NCBI GenBank assembly: GCA_038147495.1 | Contig: JAYQTT010000003.1 | Location: forward strand, 62,001-126,000 | From: MED-G116 sp038147495 | Lineage (GTDB): Bacteria; Pseudomonadota; Alphaproteobacteria; Puniceispirillales; Puniceispirillaceae | Reading direction: 5' to 3' | Length of the DNA stretch: 64,000 bases | In this document: in pieces, positions 27,027 to 35,642 of the stretch | How the letters are laid out: every line of letters begins with the position of its first letter | Numbering within the stretch: position 1 is the stretch's first letter | The notes under the pieces: model-generated | The model's input: only the letters and a program-made list of their open reading frames with translations | Told to the model about the DNA's origin: nothing | Databases searched by the model: none | Translations under genes and position numbers: made by a program

Positions 27027-27050
27027 GCGCCAAACCGACTTGCTTGGCGC
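27027..27050. terminator. Possible hairpin between convergent moaE and the aminotransferase gene
   Basis: A 7-bp stem GCGCCAA / TTGGCGC with a 10-base loop lies in the 71-bp gap between two convergent genes. No T-run follows on either strand, so it is only a candidate transcription barrier. Confidence 0.3.
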
Positions 27051-27071
27051 ACCATCAAAGTCCATGGCGAC

Positions 27072-27959
27072 TTACAGGCTTATCCGTCCGTTGACCAGAT
27101 CATCATAGGCGTTGACCAATTGGCGGCTGGCATCACCCGGGGTGAATTCATAGCTTCCAATCTTTGACACCGGCGTAACCTCAGCGGCTGTACCGGTCAG
27201 GAAACATTCCTTCATGTTGGCCAGATCCTCGGGCTTGATGTGACGCTCAATGACCTTCATTTGCAATGACTCGGCAAGCTTGATCACGGTTTGCCGCGTG
27301 ATGCCGTTAAGGAAACAATCAGGGATCGGTGTATGGATGGTGCCGTCCGCATCAATGAAGAAGACGTTTGCCCCTGTGGCCTCGGCAACATAGCCGCGAT
27401 AATCCAACATCAGCGCGTCCTGAAAGCCTTTTTTCTCTGCCGCATGCTTGGACAAGGTGCAGATCATGTAGAGGCCGGCAGCCTTGGCATGCACAGGCGC
27501 TGACTCGGGCGATGGCCGTTTCCAGTCCGAAATATCCAGCGTTATGCCACGCATCTTTGTTTCCGGATCGAAATAGCTTGGCCATTCCCACGCCGCAACG
27601 GCCACATGTGCCGTTGTTTGCTGCGCTGAAATCGCCATCATTTCAGACCCACGCCAGCAAAAAGCCCTGACATATCCATTAACGATATTATTGGCGGCCA
27701 GAACTTCATCTTTAATGGCGTTGATCTCATCATTCGTGTAAGGCAGGTCAAAATCCAGATAATGGCAGGATGCCCGCAAGCGTTCAGTATGCGCGGCACT
27801 CTCAAAAACCTTGCCGCCATAGGCGCGCTCACCTTCGAAAACGAGGCTTGCATAATGTAGTCCGTGGCTCAATGTATGGACTTTGGCGTCACGCCAATCG
27901 ACCATCTCACCATCGAGCCAAATTACGCCATCGCGGTCATCAAACGGAATTAGTCCCAT
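27072..27959 (-). CDS. ilvE: Branched-chain amino acid aminotransferase (class IV)
   Basis: Last step of Val, Leu and Ile synthesis and first step of their breakdown, PLP-dependent. The ATG at 27959 follows AAGGAG and starts MGLIPFDDRDGVIWLDGEMV (295 aa); the longer open frame is unlike the family. Fold-type IV marks are SHGLHYASLVFEGERAYGGK, the Schiff-base Lys159 in PVHAKAAGLYMICTLSKHAA, DYRGYVAEATGANVFFI, GITRQTVIKLAESL and ECFLTGTAAEVTPVSKIGSY. It is divergent from the MarR-family gene, an arrangement repeated in many alphaproteobacteria. Confidence 0.94.
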   Translation of the reverse strand: MGLIPFDDRDGVIWLDGEMVDWRDAKVHTLSHGLHYASLVFEGERAYGGKVFESAAHTERLRASCHYLDFDLPYTNDEINAIKDEVLAANNIVNGYVRAFCWRGSEMMAISAQQTTAHVAVAAWEWPSYFDPETKMRGITLDISDWKRPSPESAPVHAKAAGLYMICTLSKHAAEKKGFQDALMLDYRGYVAEATGANVFFIDADGTIHTPIPDCFLNGITRQTVIKLAESLQMKVIERHIKPEDLANMKECFLTGTAAEVTPVSKIGSYEFTPGDASRQLVNAYDDLVNGRISL

Positions 27960-28103
27960 GCAATTGCTCCTTGCCGCACAGCTTGGCGGCACTGTCCTGC
28001 CCGAGACAGTATGTCTTGTCATGCACCCAAAAGATTAGTTCCAAAACGGGCATATTATGGTAACCTGCGCGCAGATTACCACCAGATCGGATAATTGGTC
28101 AAC

Positions 28104-28598
28104 ATGGCTGACGTAAAACCAATTGGCAAAGCTCTTTTTCTGCGTGAAGAGGAACTTCGGCGCGGCATTGAATTAATGTTTTTCGCCTATCGCGATTTCA
28201 CCGGAGAGGCTGATGCCATTCTCGCCGAACAGGATATGGGGCGGGCGCATCACCGTGCGATTTATTTTGTCGGGCGCCATCCAGGGATTACCGTCAGCGA
28301 CCTGCTGGGAATTTTGAACATCACCAAGCAAAGCCTGTCGCGCGTATTGTCGCGTCTGGTCAAGGAAGGTTACATCGTCCAGAAAACCGGCACCGGCGAC
28401 AGACGCCAGCGCCTTCTATACCTCACCGATCTTGGCACGGAACTTGAGGCACGGCTGACCGAGGTTCAGGGGCGTAGATTCGCCGCCGCTTACCGCGAAG
28501 CCGGCGCACACGCGGTTGAAGGATTTCAAAACGTGCTTCGAGGATTGATGGATGGCGACACCCGCGCCGAGGTCGACCGCCGTGGTCAAACCAAATAG
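28104..28598 (+). CDS. MarR-family regulator, PetP-like
   Basis: A 164-residue winged-helix regulator (MADVKPIGKALFLREEELRR). The DNA-binding part reads HHRAIYFVGRHPGITVSDLL, then ITKQSLSRVLSRLVKEGYIV and the wing TGDRRQRLLYLTDLG, the ordered MarR pattern. It sits 67 bp before an OmpR-type response regulator and is divergent from the aminotransferase. This is the setting of petP in Rhodobacter, where PetP and PetR are needed for cytochrome bc1 expression. The petABC operon is 13 kb away here. The PetP assignment rests on context and is not proven. Confidence 0.85.
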   Translation: MADVKPIGKALFLREEELRRGIELMFFAYRDFTGEADAILAEQDMGRAHHRAIYFVGRHPGITVSDLLGILNITKQSLSRVLSRLVKEGYIVQKTGTGDRRQRLLYLTDLGTELEARLTEVQGRRFAAAYREAGAHAVEGFQNVLRGLMDGDTRAEVDRRGQTK

Positions 28599-28665
28599 AC
28601 GGCCATGATGCCCAGACCCAGTCACAAACAAACACCGAACCAGCCCAGAGCCATGGGAGATCAGG

Positions 28666-29394
28666 GTGAGTGAACACCATATTCTGGTGATTGATGACGA
28701 TGAGCGCCTGCGCCTGTTGCTGCGGCGTTTTCTTGAGGAAAGCGGCTTTCGCGTAACCGATGTTGGCAGCGCCAAAGACGCGCGCCGCATATTGGCTGGT
28801 TTGGCTTTTGATTTATTGATCATCGATGTCATGATGCCCGGCGAGACCGGCCTCGAATTTCTCTCGGATCTGCGCCGCGACAACCCGGTCCCTGCCCTGT
28901 TCCTGACCGCTTTATCTGAAACCGAACACCGCATTCAAGGTTTGGAAACAGGCGCTGACGATTATATGTCAAAGCCCTTTGAGCCGCGCGAACTGGTCCT
29001 GCGGATCAAGTCAATCCTTGGCCGTGCAAGTTCACTCGCGGCGCTAAGCTCACCCTCGCGCATCTCCTTTGGCCCCTATCTGTTTGATGTCGATGCGGCA
29101 ATGCTGACCCATGATGGTGAACGTGTTCACATCACCACCGCCGAACAGAAGCTTCTTGGCTGTTTTGCCAGCGCCCCTGATACAGTGCTCTCGCGCGATG
29201 ATCTGTCTGCTGCAATGGATGGCAGCATGCATGGACGATCAATAGACGTTGCTGTGGCGCGCCTACGCGGGAAAATTGAGCCGGACGCCCGCCATCCGGT
29301 CTATCTGCAAACCGTGCGGAACAAGGGCTGGCTTTTGCGCACCGACAACAATTTCGGGCAACCAGCCAGCGGACCAGACGATGCAGATTCGTAA
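28666..29394 (+). CDS. OmpR-family response regulator, PetR-like
   Basis: Two-component regulator of 242 residues starting at GTG 28666 (MSEHHILVIDDDERLRLLLR). The receiver domain has the acidic pair in VIDDDE, the phosphoacceptor Asp54 in LLIIDVMMPGETGLEFL, the switch Thr/Ser in ALFLTALSE and the Lys of DDYMSKPFEPREL. The C-terminal winged helix shows ITTAEQKLLGCFASAPD, VDVAVARLRGKIE (seen as IDVAVARLRGKIEPD) and LQTVRNKGWLL. Its stop lies inside the histidine kinase gene, so the two are cotranscribed. Confidence 0.94.
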   Translation: MSEHHILVIDDDERLRLLLRRFLEESGFRVTDVGSAKDARRILAGLAFDLLIIDVMMPGETGLEFLSDLRRDNPVPALFLTALSETEHRIQGLETGADDYMSKPFEPRELVLRIKSILGRASSLAALSSPSRISFGPYLFDVDAAMLTHDGERVHITTAEQKLLGCFASAPDTVLSRDDLSAAMDGSMHGRSIDVAVARLRGKIEPDARHPVYLQTVRNKGWLLRTDNNFGQPASGPDDADS

Positions 29395-30700
29395 CGTCCT
29401 TCCGAAAACGCTGTTCGGGCGGCTGTTATCGATCATTCTGGTCCCGATGATCCTGGTTCAGATCATCACCGTTTTCATCTTTTATGAACGCCATTGGGAT
29501 ACAGTGACACGGCATATGGCCGGCAATCTCTCGGCCGAAATCAGCCTGCTTGTCGATCAGCTTGGCGATGCGCCAACGCAGGAACAGATTGATACTGTGC
29601 GTATCAGCGGATGGGACTATTTCGGCTTTCCGATCCAGTTTGACGAGACCGCCACATGGGCCGGGCCGAATAAGCAATTGCCTGAAAATTTCGCCGAAGA
29701 AATGCTGCGGCGCGAGCTTGATGCGCGGATGTCACGCGCGTGGCATATCAATGTCAGCGCCGATCCCAACCTGATCTATGTTGACGTAAAATTCGATAAT
29801 GGAGTGTTGCGCGTTTACGCCAGCCGCAAGCGTATTTTCTCGTCAACGAGCTGGACCTTTATTGGCTGGACCGTGGGCTCGTCCATATTGATGTTTGCCA
29901 TCGCGCTGCTGTTCATGCGCGGTCAGGTGCGCCCGATCCTGCGCCTTGCCAACGCCGCCCGCCAGCTTGGACTTGGTCGTCCGGCACCGGATTATCGTCT
30001 CGAAGGCGCAAAGGAAGTGCGGCTTGCCGGACGGGCCTTTCAGGCGATGCGCCACCGGATCATGCGGCAATTGAATGAACGCACAGAAATGCTCGCCGGA
30101 GTCAGCCATGATTTGCGCACCCCTCTGACAAGGATCAGGCTCCAGCTTGCCCTGATGAAAGAAAATGAAGATGTGGTCGCCATTCGCGCCGACCTTGCCG
30201 AGATGGAGGATATGATCGACGCCTATCTCTCCTTTGCCGCCGGTGAGGGTGAGGAGCCGCCAAAGGAAACACGCATCGAGGCAATGCTCGAACGGTTGGT
30301 CAGACAGACGGCAAAGGCCCATGATTATGACATCAGCATGACGATGCCGAGCGAAGATCTGCCTGCGTTTCCGGTGCGCCAGAAAGCCATACAGCGCGCC
30401 TTCCAGAATGTCATTTCGAATGCCCGCGCCTATTCAACCAAAACAGATATCAGCTTTCGCTATCGCAATGATGAAGTCACGATCTTCTTTGATGACAATG
30501 GTGCCGGCATTCCGGCCGAGCGCCGCGCCGATGCGATCCGCCCGTTCATCCGCCTTGAGGAATCACGCAATCGCAAAACCGGCGGCACCGGCCTTGGCCT
30601 CTCGATCACCAGCGATATCGTGCTTGGGCATGGCGGTGAATTGACGCTCGATGACTCTCCCCTTGGCGGCCTTCGGGTGGCGATCAAACTGCCCGTCTAA
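29381..30700 (+). CDS. EnvZ-like sensor histidine kinase
   Basis: Membrane sensor of 439 residues starting at ATG 29381 (MQIRNVLPKTLFGRLLSIIL), overlapping the regulator gene by 14 bp. A first membrane helix (LLSIILVPMILVQIITVFIF) is followed by a periplasmic part of about 130 residues, a second helix (FIGWTVGSSILMFAIALLFM) and a HAMP linker (RPILRLANAARQLGLGR). The phosphorylated His243 is in AGVSHDLRTPLTRIRLQLAL. The ATPase domain has NVISNARAYSTKTDISF (N box), FFDDNGAGIPAE (G1) and RKTGGTGLGLSITSDIV (G2). It should phosphorylate the neighbouring regulator; the signal is unknown. Confidence 0.94.
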   Translation: MQIRNVLPKTLFGRLLSIILVPMILVQIITVFIFYERHWDTVTRHMAGNLSAEISLLVDQLGDAPTQEQIDTVRISGWDYFGFPIQFDETATWAGPNKQLPENFAEEMLRRELDARMSRAWHINVSADPNLIYVDVKFDNGVLRVYASRKRIFSSTSWTFIGWTVGSSILMFAIALLFMRGQVRPILRLANAARQLGLGRPAPDYRLEGAKEVRLAGRAFQAMRHRIMRQLNERTEMLAGVSHDLRTPLTRIRLQLALMKENEDVVAIRADLAEMEDMIDAYLSFAAGEGEEPPKETRIEAMLERLVRQTAKAHDYDISMTMPSEDLPAFPVRQKAIQRAFQNVISNARAYSTKTDISFRYRNDEVTIFFDDNGAGIPAERRADAIRPFIRLEESRNRKTGGTGLGLSITSDIVLGHGGELTLDDSPLGGLRVAIKLPV

Positions 30701-30862
30701 CCCGAAGGTACCACCAACACGACCCGGGCATCACATGACCATTGTGATTGGTAGCAATGCCGAAAAGGCTTACCCATCCCCCCATTTTTACGGCCTTGGC
30801 ATTTCTTAACACCGGCTATCCTCAGCGCCTGTCAGATATCATGACATCGAGGCGATGACATT

Positions 30863-31558
30863 ATGTTCGTAAGGACCGACCCAGAGATCAAGGCCGCCCT
30901 TGAGGCCGCCGGCATGGCCAAAGATGCGCGACGGTTAAATTACATGACCGGGTTCGGCCTGTGGATGTTCTGGGTTTACTTTGCCTATCTGGCGATCTTC
31001 TATGTCATCATCGACATCTGGCCGGACTATCCGGTGCTGGCGCTCACCAGCTGGATTGCCGCCAACATGCCGCATAGTATTTTCGGTGTGTTCGCGATCA
31101 CACCCGAGGATATTGCCCGCATCGACACGCCCATGTCGCATCCTGTCGTCATGCATATCGCCGTCTGGCAACTTGTCTGTTGCCTGTGGCTCTATGGCTG
31201 CAGTTTCAGACATCGGCATCGGATGTCTGAGATTACCGCCGTGGTAATGAGGATATTACGAAAACGTAGAATTGAAGAGAAAACGAAAAAAGCACCCAAC
31301 CCCAATTTGTTGTTCTTACTCATTTTCTTAGCGCTGTTTATGGCTCTGGCAGCCTCATCCATTTGCTTTTTCATCAAGCCATTTGTTTTGAACTTGCTCA
31401 ATCTGAACGACAGTTGGAGCGCACGAAACGACCACCTTGAGTTCCTGTTGTGGCTGACTATGCCTTTTAGCACATGGTTTTTTCCGTTGATATTTTATAC
31501 AAACAGTGTTGCGTTTGCGAAACTCAACCCAAGAAAAGCAAAAACATCGGCTGATTAA
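30863..31558 (+). CDS. Unknown four-helix membrane protein
   Basis: A 231-residue protein from ATG 30863 that I do not recognise. It has at least four hydrophobic segments: roughly residues 30-50 (FGLWMFWVYFAYLAIFYVII), a weaker one near 90-110 (VVMHIAVWQLVCCLWLYGC), one near 148-172 (LLFLLIFLALFMALAASSIC) and one near 190-215 (FLLWLTMPFSTWFFPLIFYT). A Lys/Arg-rich cytoplasmic loop lies between the second and third (MRILRKRRIEEKTKKA). The second half of the gene is more AT-rich than the first. It follows the histidine kinase by 162 bp on the same strand but has no visible operon tie. Confidence 0.7.
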   Translation: MFVRTDPEIKAALEAAGMAKDARRLNYMTGFGLWMFWVYFAYLAIFYVIIDIWPDYPVLALTSWIAANMPHSIFGVFAITPEDIARIDTPMSHPVVMHIAVWQLVCCLWLYGCSFRHRHRMSEITAVVMRILRKRRIEEKTKKAPNPNLLFLLIFLALFMALAASSICFFIKPFVLNLLNLNDSWSARNDHLEFLLWLTMPFSTWFFPLIFYTNSVAFAKLNPRKAKTSAD

Positions 31559-31595
31559 ATTAGCTTTTAATTATATAAAGCTGTATCCGCGCTCA

Positions 31596-31967
31596 CTAGT
31601 GCAGGCGCGCGCCATCCGGTGCCGCATGGTCTGGCGTGACAAGCATGATTGCACCGCTATCATCGCTGACGCCAAGGGTCAGAACTTCGGACATAAACGG
31701 GCCAATCTGCCGCGGCGGGAAATTGACCACGGCCATCACCTGACGCCCGACAAGGCTTTGCGGGTCATAAAGGTCGGTGATCTGCGCCGATGATTTCTTG
31801 CGGCCAATCTGCGGGCCAAAATCTATGACCAGCTTGATTGCCGGTTTGCGCGCTTCGGGGAATGGCGTTGCCTCCACCACGGTGCCGCAACGGATATCTA
31901 TTTTCAGGAAATCATCAAAGCTGGCCATGCCATTTTCGCCCTGATTTTCATCCGGTTGCTTTGCCAT
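31596..31967 (-). CDS. csaA: CsaA-type tRNA-binding domain protein
   Basis: Small homodimeric OB-fold protein related to the tRNA-binding domain of MetRS and Arc1p, described as a chaperone-like export factor in Bacillus. From the ATG at 31967 (AAGGGG seven bases upstream) it has 123 residues; an internal ATG at 31928 (MASFDDFLKIDIRCGTVVEA) gives the typical 111-residue length. Marks are DIRCGTVVEATPFPEARKP, KSSAQITDLYDPQSLVGRQV and VVNFPPRQIGPFMSEVLTLG. It lies just downstream of the COQ9 gene, with 24 bp between them. Confidence 0.9.
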   Translation of the reverse strand: MAKQPDENQGENGMASFDDFLKIDIRCGTVVEATPFPEARKPAIKLVIDFGPQIGRKKSSAQITDLYDPQSLVGRQVMAVVNFPPRQIGPFMSEVLTLGVSDDSGAIMLVTPDHAAPDGARLH

Positions 31968-31991
31968 CGTCACACCCCTTTGAACACAAAC

Positions 31992-32717
31992 CTATTGGTA
32001 TCGGCCTTGCGACACGCCACCATCATTATCATTATCATTATCATTATCATCATTATCGGCACCGCCCTCATCACTGGCGTTGCTGTCGGCATCATGCCCG
32101 TCATCACCGCCCTCGCCGCGACCAAGAACACGCAAGGTGCGCCCCCACTCCTCTGCCTGCTCAAGACGTTTGTCGATCTCATTCATCGTCGCCGCCATGT
32201 CGGCACTGTCATCCTTTTGCCAGGCTCTGGCCGCCATCATCGCAACAAAGGCAAGACCACGCACCCGTGCCTCGCCGCGCAAACCCACAAGATCATCACC
32301 AGCCATCGCCAGAAGGCCGCGCATCGCCTGCGCCAGCGAATCCAGCAATCGCAGGCCAAGCGCCGGATCGCGTCTTGCCGCACTGTCGAGCCGGGCAATT
32401 TGTGCTTTATATGGCTGATACACTTCAAAGCGATGCATCAGAGCCTCAAGAATTTTCTCGCGGATCGTGACCTCGCCTGCATCCTCGATATCGGCCAGCG
32501 TTTCAAGAATTGCCTGCCTGTCGAGACGCGCCAGCTGGTGCAGAATAAGCGAAGTGACATTGCCGGCAACGGCCCGTGCGGCTGTCTCACTCACCTCGGC
32601 CTGTCGTGCGATCTCATCAATGCGAAGTGAAGCGGGCGCCAGACTGGCAAGCTGGTCCCACGCGGCGTCAGCCAATTTATCCATGATAAGGCTTGTTGTT
32701 TCCTGTGGCGTCTGCAT
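31992..32717 (-). CDS. COQ9-family protein (TetR-fold ubiquinone biosynthesis factor)
   Basis: A 241-residue COQ9-like protein starting MQTPQETTSLIMDKLADAAW. COQ9 has a TetR-like helical fold that binds lipids and in eukaryotes presents ubiquinone intermediates to COQ7. The first 60 residues form the HTH-like part (LRIDEIARQAEVSETAARAV). The COQ9 domain follows with REKILEALMHRFEVYQPYKA and LDSAARRDPALGLRLLDSLA. The last 35 residues are a low-complexity Asp/Asn/Gly tail encoded by a hexanucleotide repeat. UbiK, another ubiquinone factor, is encoded 1.6 kb upstream on the same strand. Confidence 0.85.
   Translation of the reverse strand: MQTPQETTSLIMDKLADAAWDQLASLAPASLRIDEIARQAEVSETAARAVAGNVTSLILHQLARLDRQAILETLADIEDAGEVTIREKILEALMHRFEVYQPYKAQIARLDSAARRDPALGLRLLDSLAQAMRGLLAMAGDDLVGLRGEARVRGLAFVAMMAARAWQKDDSADMAATMNEIDKRLEQAEEWGRTLRVLGRGEGGDDGHDADSNASDEGGADNDDNDNDNDNDGGVSQGRYQ
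32022..32057. repeat. Hexanucleotide microsatellite (ATCATT)n inside the COQ9 gene
   Basis: Four and a half clean ATCATT units, followed by imperfect ones, encode an alternating Asn/Asp stretch near the C-terminus. Unit length is a multiple of three, so slippage would change tail length and not the frame. Confidence 0.85.
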
Positions 32718-32818
32718 TGCTGCACGGGCTCCATGCTTTTGTCCTTATGCGGCGGCACGCCACATTCTTTGCCTATAAAGAGATGGGGGACAAATGCCCG
32801 CGGGTCAAGCGCTGACGG

Positions 32819-33631
32819 CTAGCTGCCAAGCTCTATTGACCGGTCACGCGCCGCCAGAATTGCCCGCTTCATAAGACTGGTCATGCCATCTTCATCCATC
32901 AACACCGACAAGGCCGCGGCAGTGGTTCCGCCCTTGCTTGTCACATTGACCCGCAATTGTGACGGCGGTTCATCCGATGCGGCGATCAGGGCACCGGCAC
33001 CGGTGACTGTGGCCTCGGCAAGCCGACGCGAGAGATCGGCGGGCAACCCTGCATTGATACCGGCTTCGGTCATCGCCTCGGCCAACAAAAAGACATAGGC
33101 CGGGCCTGAACCGGAAACTGCCGTCACCGCGTCCATGAGGCTTTCATCATCTATCGTTACCACACTGCCGATGGCGGCAAGCAACTGTGCGGCAAGCGCG
33201 CTGACCTTCTCTGGTGCCGCTCCCGGATAGAGAACCGTTATTCCCATGCCGATGGCGGCCGGGGTGTTCGGCATTGACCGCAGCACCACCGCCGCATCAC
33301 CAAGACGCGCGTTGAACCAGGATGTCGGAATGCCGGCCGCGATTGACAAAAAGGCGGTATCTGCATCGGCAATGCCGCCCATGTCTGCGATCGCCTCATC
33401 CATCATCTGCGGTTTCACCGCGAGAACCACCATCTGACTGGCCCGGCCACAGCCCGCCGCCGCCGCCGCGCAATCGTCAAACAAACGGACATTGGCATGC
33501 GCGTCTGTCCAGCCAAGCGCATCCTGAAACGGCTCAATAATCGCGAATTCAGCATCAAGGTCAGGGTCTTTGAGCCACCCCTGCAACATGGCGCTGCCCA
33601 TCTTGCCGCAACCGATCAGGGTGATCAACAT
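32819..33631 (-). CDS. proC: Pyrroline-5-carboxylate reductase
   Basis: Last step of proline synthesis, NAD(P)H-dependent. The 270-residue protein starts MLITLIGCGKMGSAMLQGWL with the Rossmann motif GCGKMGSAM. Family marks are VLAVKPQMMDEAIADMG, AAGIPTSWFNARLGD, VLRSMPNTPAAIGMGITVLY, and the signature VTAVSGSGPAYVFLLAEAMT followed by VTSKGGTTAAALSVLMDEDG. It starts 3 bp after the YbjN-like gene ends, so the two are cotranscribed. Confidence 0.96.
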   Translation of the reverse strand: MLITLIGCGKMGSAMLQGWLKDPDLDAEFAIIEPFQDALGWTDAHANVRLFDDCAAAAAGCGRASQMVVLAVKPQMMDEAIADMGGIADADTAFLSIAAGIPTSWFNARLGDAAVVLRSMPNTPAAIGMGITVLYPGAAPEKVSALAAQLLAAIGSVVTIDDESLMDAVTAVSGSGPAYVFLLAEAMTEAGINAGLPADLSRRLAEATVTGAGALIAASDEPPSQLRVNVTSKGGTTAAALSVLMDEDGMTSLMKRAILAARDRSIELGS

Positions 33632-33634
33632 GGC

Positions 33635-34183
33635 TCAGGCCTCGCCTTCGGTTTGCATCATCACCGCCATCGCCGCTTCGGCGGCACCAACCTCACCATG
33701 GACCAGCTGGTAAATCGCCGGATACACGTGCTCACACTCACCAAGCATGATATCGACCACGTCTTCGATCTGCTCTGGCGTTGCCCCGCCAGCGCCACGC
33801 AGCGCCAGCGTGTGACGCAATTCCAGCTCACACGCATTGAGATCAAGCGCGAGGTGCCCGATGTGAATGTCTTGATTGAGCAATGCCGCGAGCAATGCCA
33901 GCTCGCCCAATTGCGCCTCATCGGCATGGACATCAATCCGGCAAGTGACCTGCATGGTCTCGGCGTCATCGCGCCAGATCACCGCCAGCTGATAATCAGA
34001 CCACCGGCCCGGCACCTCGGCCAACAGCGCGTCACGCTCACGCTCGCGCAACTGCCATTCATGCCGTGTCACGAAATTCGTAACAAGGTCGATCGGGTGG
34101 GCGAGGCCCACGGCGATGTCGCTTGCAGATGTTTGCTGGCGCGGTGCCATGATGATGCCGTCCGGATCGTTGCGATACCCCAA
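33635..34183 (-). CDS. YbjN domain-containing protein
   Basis: A 182-residue protein (MGYRNDPDGIIMAPRQQTSA; an internal ATG twelve codons in is an alternative start). It fits the alphaproteobacterial YbjN family with its secretion-chaperone-like fold: YQLAVIWRDDAETMQVTCRI, then LLNQDIHIGHLALDLNACEL and LRHTLALRGAGGATPEQIED. It ends three bases before proC, and the YbjN-proC pairing is common in alphaproteobacteria. Its role is unknown; in E. coli YbjN affects stress and motility phenotypes. Confidence 0.8.
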   Translation of the reverse strand: MGYRNDPDGIIMAPRQQTSASDIAVGLAHPIDLVTNFVTRHEWQLRERERDALLAEVPGRWSDYQLAVIWRDDAETMQVTCRIDVHADEAQLGELALLAALLNQDIHIGHLALDLNACELELRHTLALRGAGGATPEQIEDVVDIMLGECEHVYPAIYQLVHGEVGAAEAAMAVMMQTEGEA

Positions 34184-34341
34184 TCTGCATCAGACGGCGC
34201 CGTCATTCAACACAATATTTTGTGGTCCAACCATCGCGCGGACACATTTTGTTGTGGTTTTTGCAGAATAACAGCCACGAATCGCCACGCACCGCCAAAT
34301 CCGGTATGGACGGTCAGGCAGGTATCATTCTGCAAAAATTT

Positions 34342-34683
34342 TTAGCGTGCTGATTTTTTTGCGGCGGCCGGTGATTTTTTCACCGCTGTTGCCTTCTTTG
34401 CCGGCTTTTTGGCTGCTTTTTTGGCGCTGGTGCTTTTCGTCTTGCTGGCTGATTCGGATGTATTGAGCATGGCTTCCAACGTCACGACACGAGCAACCAT
34501 TGCCTCATGCCGTGTGCGAAGCGCGTCAAATTCCTCACGCGTAACGAGCCCGCGGGCATTCAGGCTGCGCTCCATACGCTGGCGGATCATATTGTCGATC
34601 TCTTCACGCACACCACTCAATGCGGATGCTGCGCCATTGGCAACCTGCGCCAGATCCTTGATGAAACTTGAACGACCAACCAT
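34342..34683 (-). CDS. ubiK: UbiK/BMFP-family accessory factor
   Basis: A 113-residue coiled-coil protein of the YqiC/BMFP family, called UbiK in E. coli, where it helps the aerobic ubiquinone complex and interacts with membranes. It starts MVGRSSFIKDLAQVANGAAS. The family core is GVREEIDNMIRQRMERSLNA, then GLVTREEFDALRTRHEAMVA and RVVTLEAML, forming a C-terminal coiled coil. A Lys/Ala-rich tail (KKAAKKPAKKATAVKKS) is added, as often in alphaproteobacteria. It is divergent from lgt. Confidence 0.88.
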   Translation of the reverse strand: MVGRSSFIKDLAQVANGAASALSGVREEIDNMIRQRMERSLNARGLVTREEFDALRTRHEAMVARVVTLEAMLNTSESASKTKSTSAKKAAKKPAKKATAVKKSPAAAKKSAR

Positions 34684-34844
34684 GCTTTTACCACTCCTCG
34701 CGACACATGCCGCACGATGACACCATCAGCCACCGGCTATTTCCCTATCTATTTAGAGCCCCTTGGCCGTTATTCCAATACCACATTATCGGCAATTGCG
34801 ATAAAGTGAGGAATTCATTGATCCCACCGCGTGAAACAGAGCCG

Positions 34845-35642
34845 ATGACCGAAGCCATCATCCTTCCGGAATTCAATCCCTTTGCCATCCAGATCGGCGC
34901 CTTTGGGATTCGTTGGTATGCGCTCGCCTATATCGTTGGATTGTTGCTCGGCTATTACCTGTTGAGGCGCGAAGCACGGCAACCGCACGCCCCTATTCAG
35001 CCCTTTCAGCTCGACATTTTGCTGAATTACGTTTTGTTTGGCGTCATTCTTGGCGGGCGATTGGGATATGTGGCCTTTTACAATCCGGCGTTCTTCCTGA
35101 GTCATCCGTTTGAAATTCTGAAAATCTGGCAGGGCGGGATGTCCTTTCATGGCGGTTTGCTTGGCGTCACTTTTGGCATGGTTCTTTTTGCCCGCAGACA
35201 GGGCATTGCTATTTTGCATGTGTCTGACAGGGTGGCGATGGTGGCGCCGATTGGCCTCTTTCTTGGCAGACTTTCGAATTTCATCAATGCCGAATTATAT
35301 GGCCGCGTGACCGATCTTCCATGGGCAATGATCTTCCCCCGCAGCGATGGTCTTCCCCGGCATCCCAGCCAGCTTTATGAGGCCGGGCTTGAGGGGCTTG
35401 GTATCGGCATTGCGATGCTGTTGGCGGCGCGCCGCGGGTGGCTTGCTCATCCGGGGCGGATGACAGCAATCCTGCTTCTGGGCTATGGCATTGCGCGTTA
35501 TCTGGTCGAATTCGCCCGCGAACCTGATGCGCATCTTGGGCTGTTTTTCGGTGTCATCAGCATGGGCCAGATCCTGTGCCTGCCAATGATTGCCGCCGGA
35601 CTGTATCTGATGTTTCGCGGTCGTAACGGCAAACCGGCATGA
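34845..35642 (+). CDS. lgt: Prolipoprotein diacylglyceryl transferase Lgt
   Basis: Inner-membrane enzyme that attaches diacylglycerol from phosphatidylglycerol to the lipobox cysteine of lipoproteins. The ATG at 34845 gives 265 residues (MTEAIILPEFNPFAIQIGAF); the longer frame upstream is unlike the family. Marks are FGIRWYALAYIVGLLLGYYL, GGRLGYVAFYNPAFFL, the essential WQGGMSFHGGLLGVTFGMVL with its histidine, the signature GRLSNFINAELYGRVTDLPW, and RHPSQLYEAGLEGL. Seven membrane helices are expected. Its stop overlaps the start of the methyltransferase gene (ATGA). Confidence 0.96.
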   Translation: MTEAIILPEFNPFAIQIGAFGIRWYALAYIVGLLLGYYLLRREARQPHAPIQPFQLDILLNYVLFGVILGGRLGYVAFYNPAFFLSHPFEILKIWQGGMSFHGGLLGVTFGMVLFARRQGIAILHVSDRVAMVAPIGLFLGRLSNFINAELYGRVTDLPWAMIFPRSDGLPRHPSQLYEAGLEGLGIGIAMLLAARRGWLAHPGRMTAILLLGYGIARYLVEFAREPDAHLGLFFGVISMGQILCLPMIAAGLYLMFRGRNGKPA

